From Sacculina carcini (lineage: Eukaryota > Arthropoda > Thecostraca > Sacculinidae), in assembly GCA_916048095.2 (NCBI GenBank), contig OU696597.1, forward strand, positions 4,135,247 to 4,199,246: a stretch of 64,000 nucleotides of DNA, read 5' to 3'. Made by a program: the position numbers and the translations under genes. The notes below the pieces were generated by a model. It did not search any database. It had not been told where the DNA came from and was given only the letters and a program-made list of their open reading frames with translations. Below, piece by piece: positions 1 through 9,707 of the stretch. Positions within the stretch are counted from its first letter, which is position 1. The number at the start of each line of letters is the position of its first letter.

Positions 1-321
1 TACGCCAGCAATGACAGTGATGTCTACCTTCATGGTCTAGTCAGAGGCCGTGCGCTTCCCCATCATCGCCCATACAAATGCGCGACGTGCAACTAGTTGC
101 AAACTGACAAAGTCTATCTCTGCCCATCCGTATAATATGCTCCTGCGGTTGGTTAGAAACGCGTTCATTAGTTGCAGTTGAATTGATTGGTGTTTGTTAT
201 TTTTGGATTAAAACCCAGTGTAGGAACAGCCAAGAAGTGCGAAGTATCTGATTGTCGGGAGAGTTTTTTTACATTTCGAACAAATTTGTTACATTCAACA
301 TTTTCCTTTACAACGGCGTTA
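1..321. other. No gene recognised
   Basis: This stretch lies beyond the 3' end of the mariner coding relic. It has only short reading frames with no motif. It may include the mariner 3' untranslated region and terminus, but I could not find a convincing terminal inverted repeat. Confidence 0.4.
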
Positions 322-1018
322 TCAATCCTCAATATAATCTCCATCACTCTCGATCACCCTCTGCCAGCGTGTGCGCAAGGAGCGGATGCTTGGCGTGTAG
401 AAGTCTAGGCGCTGGCCCTCGAGGAAGTTCGTCAGGTGAGCTTTCAGGTCGTCCTTGTCGGCGAACTCCTTCCCAGCCATGGAACGGTCGAGGGCGGCGA
501 AAAGGTGGTAGTCGGTTGGCGCTAGGTCTGAGCTGTAGGGTGGGTGGGGTAAAACTTCCCATCCCAGATCGAGCAGCTTTTGGTGGGTCGACTTCGCCTT
601 GTGCGCCGGCGCGTTGTCGTGCAGCAGGATTACCCGGCGACGTTCGGGGCGGACTTCGGCCAGCTGCTGCTGCAGGCGTTCGAGCTGCTGCTGGTAGAAG
701 GCAGCGTCGATGCACTTGTTCTTAGGCAGCAGCTCCCATATGACTATTCCCCTTGTGCCCCAGAAGACGGAGAGCATGGCCTTCTTGGGGTGCAGATCAC
801 CCTTGGCCTCTCGCTCAGACTTCGCATCGGCATCGACCCACTGTATCGACATCTCCGTCCTTGAATCGCTTGAACCAGTTGTTTTCCGTTAGACGGGTGA
901 GGGTCCCGACGCCGAATGCAGCGTTGATGTCGGAGGCCGATTGGCTCGCATTCTTGCCGGAGCTGAAGTCGTAGAGGAGCAACAGGCGCTGCTGGTCTTT
1001 CGAAAGCCACCCATCCTA
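322..1018 (-). pseudogene. Mariner-family transposase, internally deleted
   Basis: Read on the minus strand, 1018-853 encodes an N-terminal helix-turn-helix stretch of mariner type (LLLLYDFSSGKNAS, then INAAFGVGT and WFKRFKDGD). From 852 to 322 a second frame encodes the catalytic half, with HPKKAMLSVFWG, HDNAPAHKA and YSSDLAPTDYHLF, matching the second and third aspartates of the DD34D triad. Mariner transposases are usually about 345 residues. Here roughly 100 residues between the DNA-binding region and the catalytic core are missing, including the first catalytic aspartate, so the protein cannot be active. The family normally cuts and pastes its own DNA between 28-30 bp inverted repeats at TA sites; none was confirmed. 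The element lies close to a possible host exon at 1101-1240, so it may sit in an intron. Confidence 0.85.
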
Positions 1019-1100
1019 CAACATTTTGGATTATAATATGGGCTCAACAGGCCGGCATATACGGTAGATTTAACTGGAGATAATGAATAAATGAACTCAC

Positions 1101-1240
1101 GTGCATGCTGGTTGTCTGCACCTGCTCCCAGGTTGAGGGCCCACGAGAAAAACCTTTTGTTTTGACAATGTAAAAAACTTTTCCGACAATCTGATTGAGG
1201 CAAATCTTGCTGCCGTCGACCTTCAGACCCTTCTCGTACC
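1101..1240 (-). pseudogene. Possible chromo/chromoshadow-like exon
   Basis: The minus strand reads YEKGLKVDGSKI, then GKVFYIVKTKGFSRGPSTWE, and ends at a strong splice donor (CAC|GTGAGTT at 1101/1100). The order, with a G-K-V-F-Y-I-V-K core, a KGFS turn and a TWE end, resembles chromodomain proteins, and the beginning resembles the start of an HP1 chromoshadow domain. The match is partial and no upstream acceptor is convincing. It may be a relic exon of an HP1/CBX-type gene, or a chance resemblance. Confidence 0.3.
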
Positions 1241-1244
1241 GGGG

Positions 1245-1784
1245 AGAAGCGGTTTTTAAAACATTGTATGTGTTGCGCCAATTACATACATATAAATACT
1301 TTCCAACTCGGCGGGTAAATCGCACCACGTCGTCTTCTACATGCCGTCTCCCATGGCATCATCTGCATACTGGTTTCAATCCTCAATCACTGTCATTTGT
1401 CTCTCCCATGATACTGTCTGCATGGCTGGAATCGACATACCGGCTTGAAGGTCGTCTAGATAGATGCTTGATACATGCTTGAGGATATTTTCCTTGGTTT
1501 ATTTTGATTTTGTCAGCATTGCTCTTGCGATTGCTTGATATGTTATAATATTTTGTAGTCATATTATTGACCACAACAGCTGATGCTCTCCAAACACAAA
1601 CACACACACACATATACACACACATACATACATTTCCACAACCACTTTCTTTTCTTAGACGGCGTTCAGCATGTGCTATACCAATGCCACCTAGATACAA
1701 GGCCGTTTCACGAATTGGTGACGTCACAGCGTTCGGCCTACGTCGGTGTAGTTTGTATGTGCTGCGGTGCACTGTTAGTTGATA
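1245..1784. other. No gene; short CA microsatellite
   Basis: Contains a CA/TA-rich microsatellite at about 1596-1640 and a TGACGTCA octamer near 1719-1726. Reading frames here are shadows of the repeat. No protein motif is visible. Confidence 0.5.
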
Positions 1785-2087
1785 TTATGCGCACGCCGGT
1801 GCATTATTCTCACAAATACTCCCAGTTTTAGATGAAACCTTGCATTTAGAAGCTGTATCTAGGTGTGTATCTAGGTGGCGTTGGCTATACCCGGAGCGAT
1901 TGCGCCCCGAGCGGCGGACGAACTCGGTCAGATCCTCTGGTGTTGGTCGTTCAGTCGCAGGAATCAAATCCAAGCGGTCTCGTGCGTGCGCTGGGCAGTG
2001 ATAAATATAATATTCGCTCGTGTCGTCGTCCGCACCGCAGTGGTGATTGGATGGCCACACGCTGATGCCGACATTGTGGTCGACCAT
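1785..2087 (-). pseudogene. LINE ORF2 carboxy-terminal fragment
   Basis: A minus-strand frame contains GADDDTSEYYIYHCPAHARD followed by RLDLI. This resembles the C-terminal zinc-binding tail (C-x-H-C spacing, then CP...R..L) of R1/LOA/Jockey-type LINE ORF2 proteins. No reverse transcriptase motifs are attached, so this is a short relic. It is not contiguous with the RT fragment at 2840-2970. Confidence 0.5.
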
Positions 2088-2089
2088 AG

Positions 2090-2838
2090 CGTCGGCGAGC
2101 GGCCGCTTTTACTGATAGGCTAGTGACACACTGGGCGTTTTTGTGTCGAGTGTTTTTTTGCTGTCACCGTCATATCAGTAGTGGCGTGTATGAAGCTATT
2201 GCGCCGTACACATGGATTTGCCGATTTGTTTGTTTTTAGGCGGTGCGCTGGAGCGTGCTCTGATTTTATGAGCAGCGGGTCGTCGTCTGGTAGCCGCAGG
2301 GCACGTTGGTAATTTTGGGCTGATAGCTGACTTCCACATAGGCAGATGGAGGCAAATGCTGGTTGTAGATGGAGGCAGATGCAGGCAGGCAGATGCCGGT
2401 TGTACGTCAGTCGGGGTTGAAGCCAAATGTGTCAGGAATCAAGAACATTACATTTGGAAAATTTGTTTTAACGAATTATTTTTAGTCCTAACTTAACCTA
2501 ACTAGCTAAACATAACCTAACCTAAAATCTATGAAAAATATAGAAACGTTTTTGTGCGTTTTAAGCGTTTTTAATAAATTAGGGTTTTTAATTTTCTTGA
2601 ATTCTTACGCATTTAACCTAGACCCGTCAGTCGGTGATAAAAGTTGACACCCAAAAACTTGGTGGGGTGACAGTAGCGTAGAGGGCAACCGCATAAGGAC
2701 ACAGGTGGTTGTTCAGCACATGCGGAATCGCTGACCAGGTAGACCGTTGTCAGCTCTGATTTTTTACCGTTGTCAGCTCTGATACTGCTGTCAGGTTTGG
2801 TTGCATGGAATGACTGGCCTGTGTTATGGTGCTGCCAA
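2090..2838. other. No gene; small degenerate repeats
   Basis: A GGCAGATG-type minisatellite occupies about 2338-2400, and a short degenerate CCTAA-type stretch lies at about 2490-2530. A 20-bp phrase around TTGTCAGCTCTGAT is repeated at 2747-2762 and 2768-2783. No coding signal was seen. Confidence 0.45.
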
Positions 2839-2839
2839 T

Positions 2840-2970
2840 TATCTATGGTACCAGGTCGTCCGCGTACATGCCGGTTGCGTCTTCGTTCGGTAGGTGGTTC
2901 GTGATGTCATTAACGTACACCAGGAAGAGCAGTTAAGACAGCACGGCGCCCTGAGGGACTCCCGTGCGGA
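2840..2970 (-). pseudogene. LINE reverse transcriptase fragment
   Basis: Minus-strand translation from about 2968 gives TGVPQGAVLS, a stop, then LLFLVYVNDI and MYADDL. These are the conserved RT blocks that precede and include the YADD catalytic motif of non-LTR retrotransposons. The fragment is only about 40 codons and carries a stop. It lies downstream (minus sense) of a C-terminal LINE fragment, the reverse of normal gene order, so the two come from different insertions or from a rearrangement. Confidence 0.7.
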
Positions 2971-3208
2971 AAAGTATGAATTGATTATGATGATACGATA
3001 CGGGGAACGAAAAGACACACTTGACATCCTTCATTTGCGGTCAGTCGAGTACGACTGTGACTCCTCTCATCTCCGGTTCTCTGAGGGTTGAGCGTAGGCC
3101 AATCCGGTATCCACATTGATTGGCGCAGATAGGACAGGTGTGAATTTATTGTTGGGTCTGCGTCGGTGGCAGCTGTTATGATCGTGATTGATGTGCTATT
3201 CGAGCTCG

Positions 3209-3794
3209 TCAATTGCTCGCCTCGGTGTTGCGCGCTTTTTGGAGTGTGGCGACACCATCGCGGATAGACCCCCGCCAGTCTGATCGATCAGTAACGAATT
3301 CATCGCATGAGTTCTCGGGAATGTTGTTCGAGCACAATGTGGTTCGGAGGTCATCGACAAATATTTTGTTTGATCCACTAGCTTTTCTTGTTCCATGGCG
3401 AAGCTGGGAATACAAATAGACCTTTGGTATTCTGTCGTTCGCCATGCGATAGATGAAGCGCACCCAGCGGAGTTTAGCTTGTGCTTTTGTGGCCTCTACG
3501 CTCTTGCTGCTTGCACGTTCCGCCGCTGGCTGTTGGCACAATTACCTCCTAGTTTGTCACTTTGTCGTAGCATTTTACATTCAAGATCTGACGCAGTTTA
3601 CGTTGGTGGAACGCATCCAGTTGTAATCTGTGCAGTCTATGCATGGTCCAGGTATCACAGTTGTAGAGCAGAGGTGGCAAACAACAGCTTTTTAAACAGC
3701 CATGTAAACAGCTTGGTAATCGCATGATGTCATTCCCAGATACCAGATTCTGTTGTTGAAGCCATTCATTTTTTCCACCTAATACTGTATGCAC
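3209..3794 (-). pseudogene. LINE ORF2 C-terminal region, frameshifted
   Basis: Two minus-strand frames (3794-3549 and 3541-3209) together match the region downstream of RT in endonuclease-RT LINEs. They contain LLYNCDTWTMHRLH, LDAFHQRKLRQILNVK, AQAKLRWVRFIYRM, RIPKVYLYSQLRHGTR, and a last block with DRSDWR. The frames switch near 3545. No RT domain is attached upstream. Confidence 0.75.
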
Positions 3795-3799
3795 CCATT

Positions 3800-4100
3800 G
3801 CTATATCTCTACTGTCCCTATACGAAATTCGTGAATTTTGTGAAAATAAGATACCCAGATAAGATAACACACACACACGCACACACACACACACATACAA
3901 GTAGGACCCCAACACTATCCCAACAATATCCCTAACACTACCATTATAAATTTCACCTAATTCGACCAATAACACCAAATTCGTCCAAATATTTTGTGTC
4001 GGAAATATTTTGCGCTGCAAATGATGCATGGTACAGTTTGTGCTCTAATACAGTATATAGTTATATACATGTTTTGAATTTGAAGAAAAAAGGTACATTT
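3800..4100. other. Flank of the tandem array with CA microsatellite
   Basis: A CA tract (3867-3896) is followed by a phrase with CCCAACACTATCCCAACAATA. This is a diverged copy of sequence inside the array unit at about 4985-5085, so the flank already carries unit-related DNA. No gene. Confidence 0.55.
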
Positions 4101-5089
4101 TATTTTTCCAACTACGAAGAGCTCGATGAATTCATTTATACGGAACTTGTGTGGTTCAGTACCTCCAACATGTTCTCTTGTTGGTGCGGTTGGGTTACAC
4201 AAACCATCAAGCCGTTCTGCATAAAACATGTAATAACCCGCAGTGAGAGGAAACGAGGTATTTATTTAATGAATAACAATGAAAACAACCAATGAGTAAT
4301 AAAACAATCGTTCACGACACTTGCAAACACAACATAACCACCAACACACACACAATCAACATGAGCATACACAACTAGTCAAACACACTAACGTTGACCA
4401 ATTACCGCTCGAATTTGAAAGCACACACACGCACACACATGTACGTTGAGCTTTATCATCATAGATGTGTTGTGAGAAGGGTTGTGTTACAAGGGTCCTT
4501 GGTAATTAGACCGCCCGATGATGCAAGGTTTCATCTGTCAGCGTGTGCGGCTATATTTGCAGCAGTGTGGAGTGAGGACTGGACGTGGAACTGTGAGCTT
4601 TGCGGGGAAGTTGTGAGAGTGATTGTGTTTGCGTGTGTGAGGTGTGAGAGTAATGGTGAGTGGTGTTAATAGTGTCAATTGCGAGGGTTTATGCGTGCAA
4701 GTGCTTCTATCGTTTTCCATTTCCTTATTTGTATTTACTTCAGAATGCAAATAAGGACGACGTATCTCATTTTTCTTGTGTTGGCTGAAATCACAATAAT
4801 AATAATAAGAAGACCGAGGTGAAAAACAAGATGGAGAAAGGAGGACTGATTTCAGTCGACTATACAGCGGTGACATAGCGAGGAGAAACAGCACTCCACA
4901 GCGGTGAAAAAATATTATGCTCTTGTTGGTGCGGTTGGGTTACACATACCATCGTATTGATATTGGTATTGATTTCCCCTCTGTTCTGAAAGCACACACA
5001 CACGCACATACACACACACACACACACATACACAAGTATGACCCCAATACTATCCCAACAATATCCCTAACACTATCATTATTATTTAA
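4101..5089. other. Array unit, 5' segment without recognised gene
   Basis: AT-rich DNA with CA/GT runs. A phrase containing CTCTTGTTGGTGCGGTTGGG occurs at about 4170 and again, diverged, at about 4917, showing an older internal duplication. The reading frames at 4394-4669 (+) and 4538-4894 (-) show no motif. Equivalent positions in units 2 and 3 are 11495-12483 and 18899-19885. Confidence 0.5.
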
Positions 5090-6640
5090 ACGCCTGCCGC
5101 CTGGCAGGACCACATGCGGCTGTTATCGCTACCATCCTGCGCCAGGAACACCGCTTCCAAATCTTCATCGGCGAGTCCCCACGGCCAGGCTGGATCCTGC
5201 CGACCGAGACAGTCGGCACACGTACACCTCTCAGCATTTCTATCGCGCCCGGTAGCGCGACCACACCCACCTCCATCTGACTGTCAGCCTCCTCGATGTT
5301 GTTACATTTTGCAGCCCATGGTGCCAAAGGCATGAATCCTGGTTATCCTTTCCCTCTCTCGGCTATGCCCCATGGTACCCCGGAAGGTTGCACGAAGCTT
5401 TTGTCTGTTTGGGCAGTATACAGGGACGCCTTCAAGGCCCGACCCCTGTAATCTGCTTTGTAGTCTCGCACGGTGTTATGTGCAAAGATCCGCAGCTCGG
5501 GCGCGGCTGCTAGGATGAGACTAGAGTCCTTGCCAGGTCGTATATTCATATACATCGAGCTAAGCTCGACAGGAGAATCGTCTAATTTCGAAATGAATCG
5601 AGTTTTTGTCTCGCTCTCCACAGATCTGTCATGGTGGAAGAGATTATTGATATTGACTCCGAGCCAGACAGGTAGCTCGTTGACGTGACAGAAAGGAGTC
5701 TCCCGGGGCGTAATCACGCCACCCGGGTCGGGTCCCCCGTCCACGTCGATCCGCACATACGGGGTCCCCGCCAATCCGTAAAAGTCCGAGGTCACATGCT
5801 CGTTTTGCTTGCAGTTCACCCCTTTCACGGCAGCGTTGGCCTCGGTACAAGAGCCGGTCTCGCCGGGTGCATTAAAGTAATCCAGCCCCTTCCCACAAGA
5901 TGGTTTCCGCCTCGTCCATATACTCGCCTTGCCGGGCCGTATCCATATACGGCACCAGCGTCCCGTTGCCATGGGTGGCGTGCTGCTCTTTATTGTGCGC
6001 AGCTGCACAGGCTTGTAGCCACCCGTTGTCGCCGGTGCTGGCATCAAGACAGGGGCTCTCAAATCGGGTCATTTCTTCAGTGGCGTCAAGACAACTGGCA
6101 AACCCGGCCATGAAGCAACAGATGCACCCTGACCTGCCAGAAAGGATGTCGTGTACGTCGTCCTTGAGTCCCTCCGGAATGGAGGGGACGGTTTTTACGA
6201 CGCGCTCGACAGCCTTAGTGAACAGATCGAGGGGTGGCACAGATGTGCTGATGACGGTGGCAGATGAGGTTGTTACCTTCTTCCCTTCGCGACACACTAG
6301 CCTCTCAGTGAGTACGGTGTCCGCTAGTGTGTGCGAGGTAGGCATGTTGCTGCTCAGGGCGATCCACCGGGGGTCGTCCTTTATGATCGGATCATCGACC
6401 TGCAGACGTTTGTCAGTTCTCAGAAGCTTCACGACGAGCGACGCGAAAGCCGGTACCGTCCTCGGTGAGTCCAGGAACGCAAAGATCCTGTCGGCTGAGT
6501 GCCGTATGGCCCCGGCCACCCGGCGCGACGGTAGCGCATGCTGCGTTGGGCTTGATTCCTCTGCCTCGCGCTTCGCTGGAGCTGTCTCTTTGGCACCGGA
6601 CAACAGTATAGCCCCAATGTAATGCAATTTGCAAAAACAT
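5090..6640 (-). pseudogene. GC-rich coding relic, unidentified (unit 1)
   Basis: On the minus strand a conceptual product of roughly 500 residues runs from about 6610 to 5090 with consistent coding character, but it is broken. Frame 1 covers 6610-5875. A one-base shift near 5880 moves it to a second frame (5880-5346), which hits an in-frame stop at 5343-5345 and then continues. A further shift near 5225 is likely. The segment is clearly GC-richer than its neighbours. Visible landmarks are a cysteine cluster (SGRSGCICCFMAGFASC), a GETGSC stretch, RIDVDGGPDPGG and WLGVNINN. I do not recognise the family. Its composition and isolation allow a virus-derived or otherwise foreign origin, but this is inference only. 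Confidence 0.55.
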
Positions 6641-6705
6641 TGCAATGCATTGCAATGCATTGCAATGCATTTGCAATGTTTTCTGAAACATTGCAAATGT
6701 TTTGT
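6636..6705. repeat. TTGCAATGCA palindromic tandem
   Basis: TGCAATGCAT is repeated in tandem at the upstream edge of the GC-rich relic. Because TGCATTGCA is nearly its own complement, the block can form hairpins in either strand. Copies lie at about 14030-14099 and 21432-21501. Reading frames through it are artefacts of the repeat. Confidence 0.75.
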
Positions 6706-6849
6706 GCAACATTTTTCGAAAGCTTTTGGCAGAAATTGTGTTACACATTCATTTTTAACGTAGAAATGACCGCAAACGAATGCTCTAATTGTTTATCCAT
6801 TCATTTCTTGTACATAGCGAGCTTAACTCTCCTAAGGTCAAAATCATGT

Positions 6850-7092
6850 TTACCCCCATAATGACCAAATCTCCATTTGCCCAAAATGACTATACTCTAG
6901 GGTGTGACAGTGGGCCTGTGACAGTGGGCTGTGATGAGCTGTGTAGACGCAAGAGAACCGTAATGGCTTATCATAAATGATTACGTCAATTGTGACTATT
7001 TCAAGGATGTCGGTAAGTTGATAGGTTAACTCAGCTATTTCATGAGCCTCGTACACTTTGTTTACAAATATCGCCACTCCTCCATAAGACAC
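6850..7092 (-). pseudogene. LINE endonuclease-domain fragment (unit 1)
   Basis: The minus-strand frame reads SYGGVAIFVNKVYEAHEI, then LEIVTIDVIIYDKPLRF and CVYTAHHSP. This is the mid-part of the apurinic-type (EEP) endonuclease of LINE ORF2 (GG-A-I-F-V followed by E-I-V-T-I-D-V and a Y-x-A/P-P stretch). Neither the N-terminal catalytic residues nor the RT domain is attached. It has the same strand as the ORF1 relic at 10255-11478 and could be part of the same former insertion. Confidence 0.75.
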
Positions 7093-7181
7093 ACACCTTG
7101 GTAGTGATTATACCAAGTTAGTTTTCATTATTGACCCATTTTTTGAGACCGGTTTTAAGGATGATTATTTATTTGATGTAG

Positions 7182-7754
7182 TTATTTGTGTTCAAATACC
7201 TGTCTCTCATTCCAGTGACGTTTGAGGAACGCCAAAATAGCGGTCAACAGTGCCGTCACTATTGAGCCGAGGCCGAAGCCGACGAGGCCAATGTCGAAGT
7301 TGTTGCTTTTGTACACGATGATTTCGGGCTGTCGATGTCGATGCCGATGTCTTGTTCGGAAATGGTCCGCCGACAGCTGATAGGGCAGATATTTTGAGTG
7401 CGCTTTGTAGGTAGAAGACCGTACGATCCACACTCTGTTATTGTGGTTCAACATATAACGACGGTCGGTGAACCTCCATTTCTTGTTGATAGTGTCGTAC
7501 ACTTCGACACTATGGTTATTCCAGGAAAGTGAGCCGTATACTTTATTCCTATGATTACTATTATTGGCACTCAAGTTGAGCATTGCTAATTTGGACGCGT
7601 GCGTTGATGGAAGCACGGTTTCAGCAATAAAAGTTTGGTTCGTTGTGATTGAAGTTACCAAGTTACCAGTACCAAGTTCGTTTTCATTATCAATCCATTT
7701 TTTGAGACCGGTTTTAAGGATGATTATTTCTTTGATGTAGTTATTTGTGTTCAA
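7182..7754 (-). CDS. Membrane-protein-like reading frame with one TM segment (unit 1)
   Basis: An open minus-strand frame of 190 codons. Its central part carries four N-glycosylation sequons (NQT, NLS, NNS, NHS). A hydrophobic span follows (about residues 153-176, IGLVGFGLGSIVTALLTAIL and on), then a short basic tail (LKRHWNERQ) and a stop. That layout suits the C-terminal half of a type I membrane glycoprotein with a short cytoplasmic tail. The first 30 residues come from a block that is also the 3' flank of the related frame at 7759-7870, so the true start is unknown. The family is not recognised; envelope-like and host receptor-like origins are both possible. Confidence 0.4.
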   Translation of the reverse strand: MNTNNYIKEIIILKTGLKKWIDNENELGTGNLVTSITTNQTFIAETVLPSTHASKLAMLNLSANNSNHRNKVYGSLSWNNHSVEVYDTINKKWRFTDRRYMLNHNNRVWIVRSSTYKAHSKYLPYQLSADHFRTRHRHRHRQPEIIVYKSNNFDIGLVGFGLGSIVTALLTAILAFLKRHWNERQVFEHK

Positions 7755-7758
7755 ATAC

Positions 7759-7870
7759 CTCTCATCGGGAGAAGCACCTAACGGCCAGTGAAATTATCAT
7801 CGACGTGACGACAATGCCGCCGACGAAGCCGACGAAGCTGATCCACATTGTGTTATTGTCCACTTCGTTC
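7759..7870 (-). CDS. Candidate terminal exon with TM segment (unit 1)
   Basis: A good splice acceptor (TTTCCGCAG after a pyrimidine/GT stretch) opens a frame NEVDNNTMWISFVGF, then GGIVVTSMIISLAVRCFSR and a stop. This is one transmembrane helix with a short tail. It resembles the TM end of the neighbouring frame (NNFDIGLVGFGLGSIV...). The sequence after both stops is nearly the same for about 90 bp (7108-7200 and 7671-7758), so this looks like a tandem duplication of the 3' end of one gene. Copies lie at 15153-15264 and 22555-22666. Confidence 0.4.
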
Positions 7871-7879
7871 TGCGGAAAC

Positions 7880-7960
7880 ACACACATACACACATGATAC
7901 ATACACACATACACATACACACACATACATGCATAATACACACACATACATGTACATACA
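7880..7960. repeat. CA/TA microsatellite (unit 1)
   Basis: Mixed CACACA/TACATA run that sits just upstream (minus sense) of the candidate terminal exon. It lies within the presumed intron. Copies are at about 15274-15354 and 22676-22756. Confidence 0.9.
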
Positions 7961-8031
7961 TGCCGTAGTTCTCAACGTCCTCGAGCAATCTGTGCCAATA
8001 AGCAAGCCTATTGTCTCATCGTACACCATGA

Positions 8032-8199
8032 GTTGTTTAGCTATCGGCTGCAGGTGTGACCATCGATTGGCTCCTGCTGTTACTGTTATTCATGCTACCC
8101 TGCCGTCCGCCCACCGCCCCCTTTCTTTCTCGCCGCCCCCCAGATCTTTCTACCGCGCCCAGGGGGGCGTTACCGCCCACTTTGGGAACCACTGAGCTA
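8032..8199 (+). mobile_element. LINE ORF1 scrap joined to one hAT terminus (unit 1)
   Basis: 8032-8070 (MSCLAIGCRCDH) repeats, in inverted orientation, the sequence at 10860-10896 inside the LINE ORF1 relic. It runs into 8128-8196. On the minus strand that stretch begins CAGTGGTTCCCAAAGTGGGC, the classic terminal inverted repeat of many hAT-superfamily elements. Only one terminus is present. Copies are at 15426-15593 and 22828-22995. Confidence 0.6.
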
Positions 8200-8376
8200 G
8201 ACGAACAGTTAGACCAGATGGCAGAACAGATGGAACAGGTGACGAAAGAGATGACAAATCTATCTGGCATCACATGTTATTCATATTACGACCATTCACA
8301 AATGATTTATCATGAAGGATATATGCTAGAAAGACAGATATACTCAGTTCGATCAGATATCACTATATTTACATAA
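8200..8376 (+). CDS. Short coiled-coil-like reading frame, unknown
   Basis: The plus strand reads LDEQLDQMAEQMEQVTKEM with heptad-like spacing, then a tyrosine-rich stretch, ending in a stop at 8374-8376. An in-frame ATG lies at 8218. It follows the hAT terminus directly, so it could be an exon fragment of the captured or flanking gene. Copies are at 15594-15770 and 22996-23172; unit 1 alone has GYMLERQ where the others have GYKLERQ. No family is recognised. Confidence 0.25.
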   Translation, partial: DEQLDQMAEQMEQVTKEMTNLSGITCYSYYDHSQMIYHEGYMLERQIYSVRSDITIFT

Positions 8377-9705
8377 TTGAACTATTTATTATGTTATTTT
8401 TTCATTTATTCATCCATTTCACCGTCATATGACATTATAATTTGTGAGGTGAATGTTGACGCCCGTCGGCTTCCTCTTGCGATGGCACGGTTAACCCCGT
8501 GTTTCTGTCTCGGTGTGGATGTGCGAACTTATCTGTTCTGATCGGCCATTATTCTATTGTTTTTAGGCGTCGCTCAGGATCCTAGAGGCGAGATGAATAT
8601 CGGTATCAACTATCCGTGACGTACGTGAATATTCAGAAAACTAAAGTATTTCACTGTTACTGAGTATCAATATATATCCTACCTGTAATCGTTTGGTTAT
8701 ATCAACTACTTATAGTGAACTGTAGAAAATATAAACTAAACTGTAGAAAAAACTATTTCAACAAATAACAAGGAATTATATAGCACTCACACAATGCAAA
8801 CTCAAAGATAATTTACGCAGAACGCTTATACAAGGGCGCAATAAACCAACCTGATTTTTATAGATTTGGCCGATGCAAACACAAAAACGAAAACGATTCT
8901 GATCAATCGTATATCACGTCTCGAATGAAAATCTGTCAAAATGTTTGTGTACTTCGCGTTGGTCATGATCACCATGGCAACGTCGAAAGCCCGCGAACAT
9001 TTTCCATTTGAACTTCTACATGGGACCCACCGTTTTGCGCTAAACCGTTAAGTGAACGTAAGCTGAATAGGCTCCGCCCACCGGATTAGCCCAGGCGCGC
9101 CGAGAGTGATGGGGCTCCGCTCAGTGCGGCAAGAAATTTGTGAGCCGTCATTGCAGACAATGAGTGCAACGCTTCAATTTCTCTACGCGTTGCTTAGAAG
9201 TTAGTGAATTTCAAGGCGTAAAGTAGCCTAGATTATTCTTGTCGTTTTGAGATGGTCGTTCGAGCCTTTTTCTAAACATGATTTATGAGGCTCTTTGGCG
9301 TGTTTTAGACAGTCTGGAAAATAGAAATATATGTTTATTTATTTAATTGAAGTGTTAATAAAACCTTAGACATTCATTGCTTCACTTCGAATTAGAAATA
9401 TGCTGGTTTAGCTCGATTTTATGTACTTTCAAAGATGATTAAGGCTCTTCTAGTGTGCAATTTTCAATATTTTTGAATTATTTATATTTAATTCGATTTT
9501 TGTCTCGCCGACAAAACAATAAGAATTATTATACCTAAGTAACATTTATTATTGCATTATTACTTTTTGAAAGTTATATTTAGGGTGCCGTATGGTCCCA
9601 GAGGCCGGTGCACCCCATAAACACAAATATCGAATCGAAAGTTATATTTATCAAAGCTAATCAGCGCACTGTTCTAGTGTTATTTTTGACCAATGCCTTT
9701 TCGTT
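8377..9705. other. Array unit, non-coding segment with dispersed repeat
   Basis: No reading frame of note. The part from about 9080 to 9420 (GTGAGCCGTCATTGCAGA through GGCGTAAAGTAGCCT to GAAAATAGAAATATATG) is a dispersed repeat. It recurs, split by other insertions, at 53865-54219 and 58131-58330. Copies lie at 15771-17099 and 23173-24501. Confidence 0.6.
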
Positions 9706-9707
9706 GC

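Noticed and set aside
5685..6622. Plus-strand frames of 142 and 240 codons over the GC-rich relic
   Set aside because: They are antisense shadows of the minus-strand relic; GC-rich DNA lacks stops on both strands.
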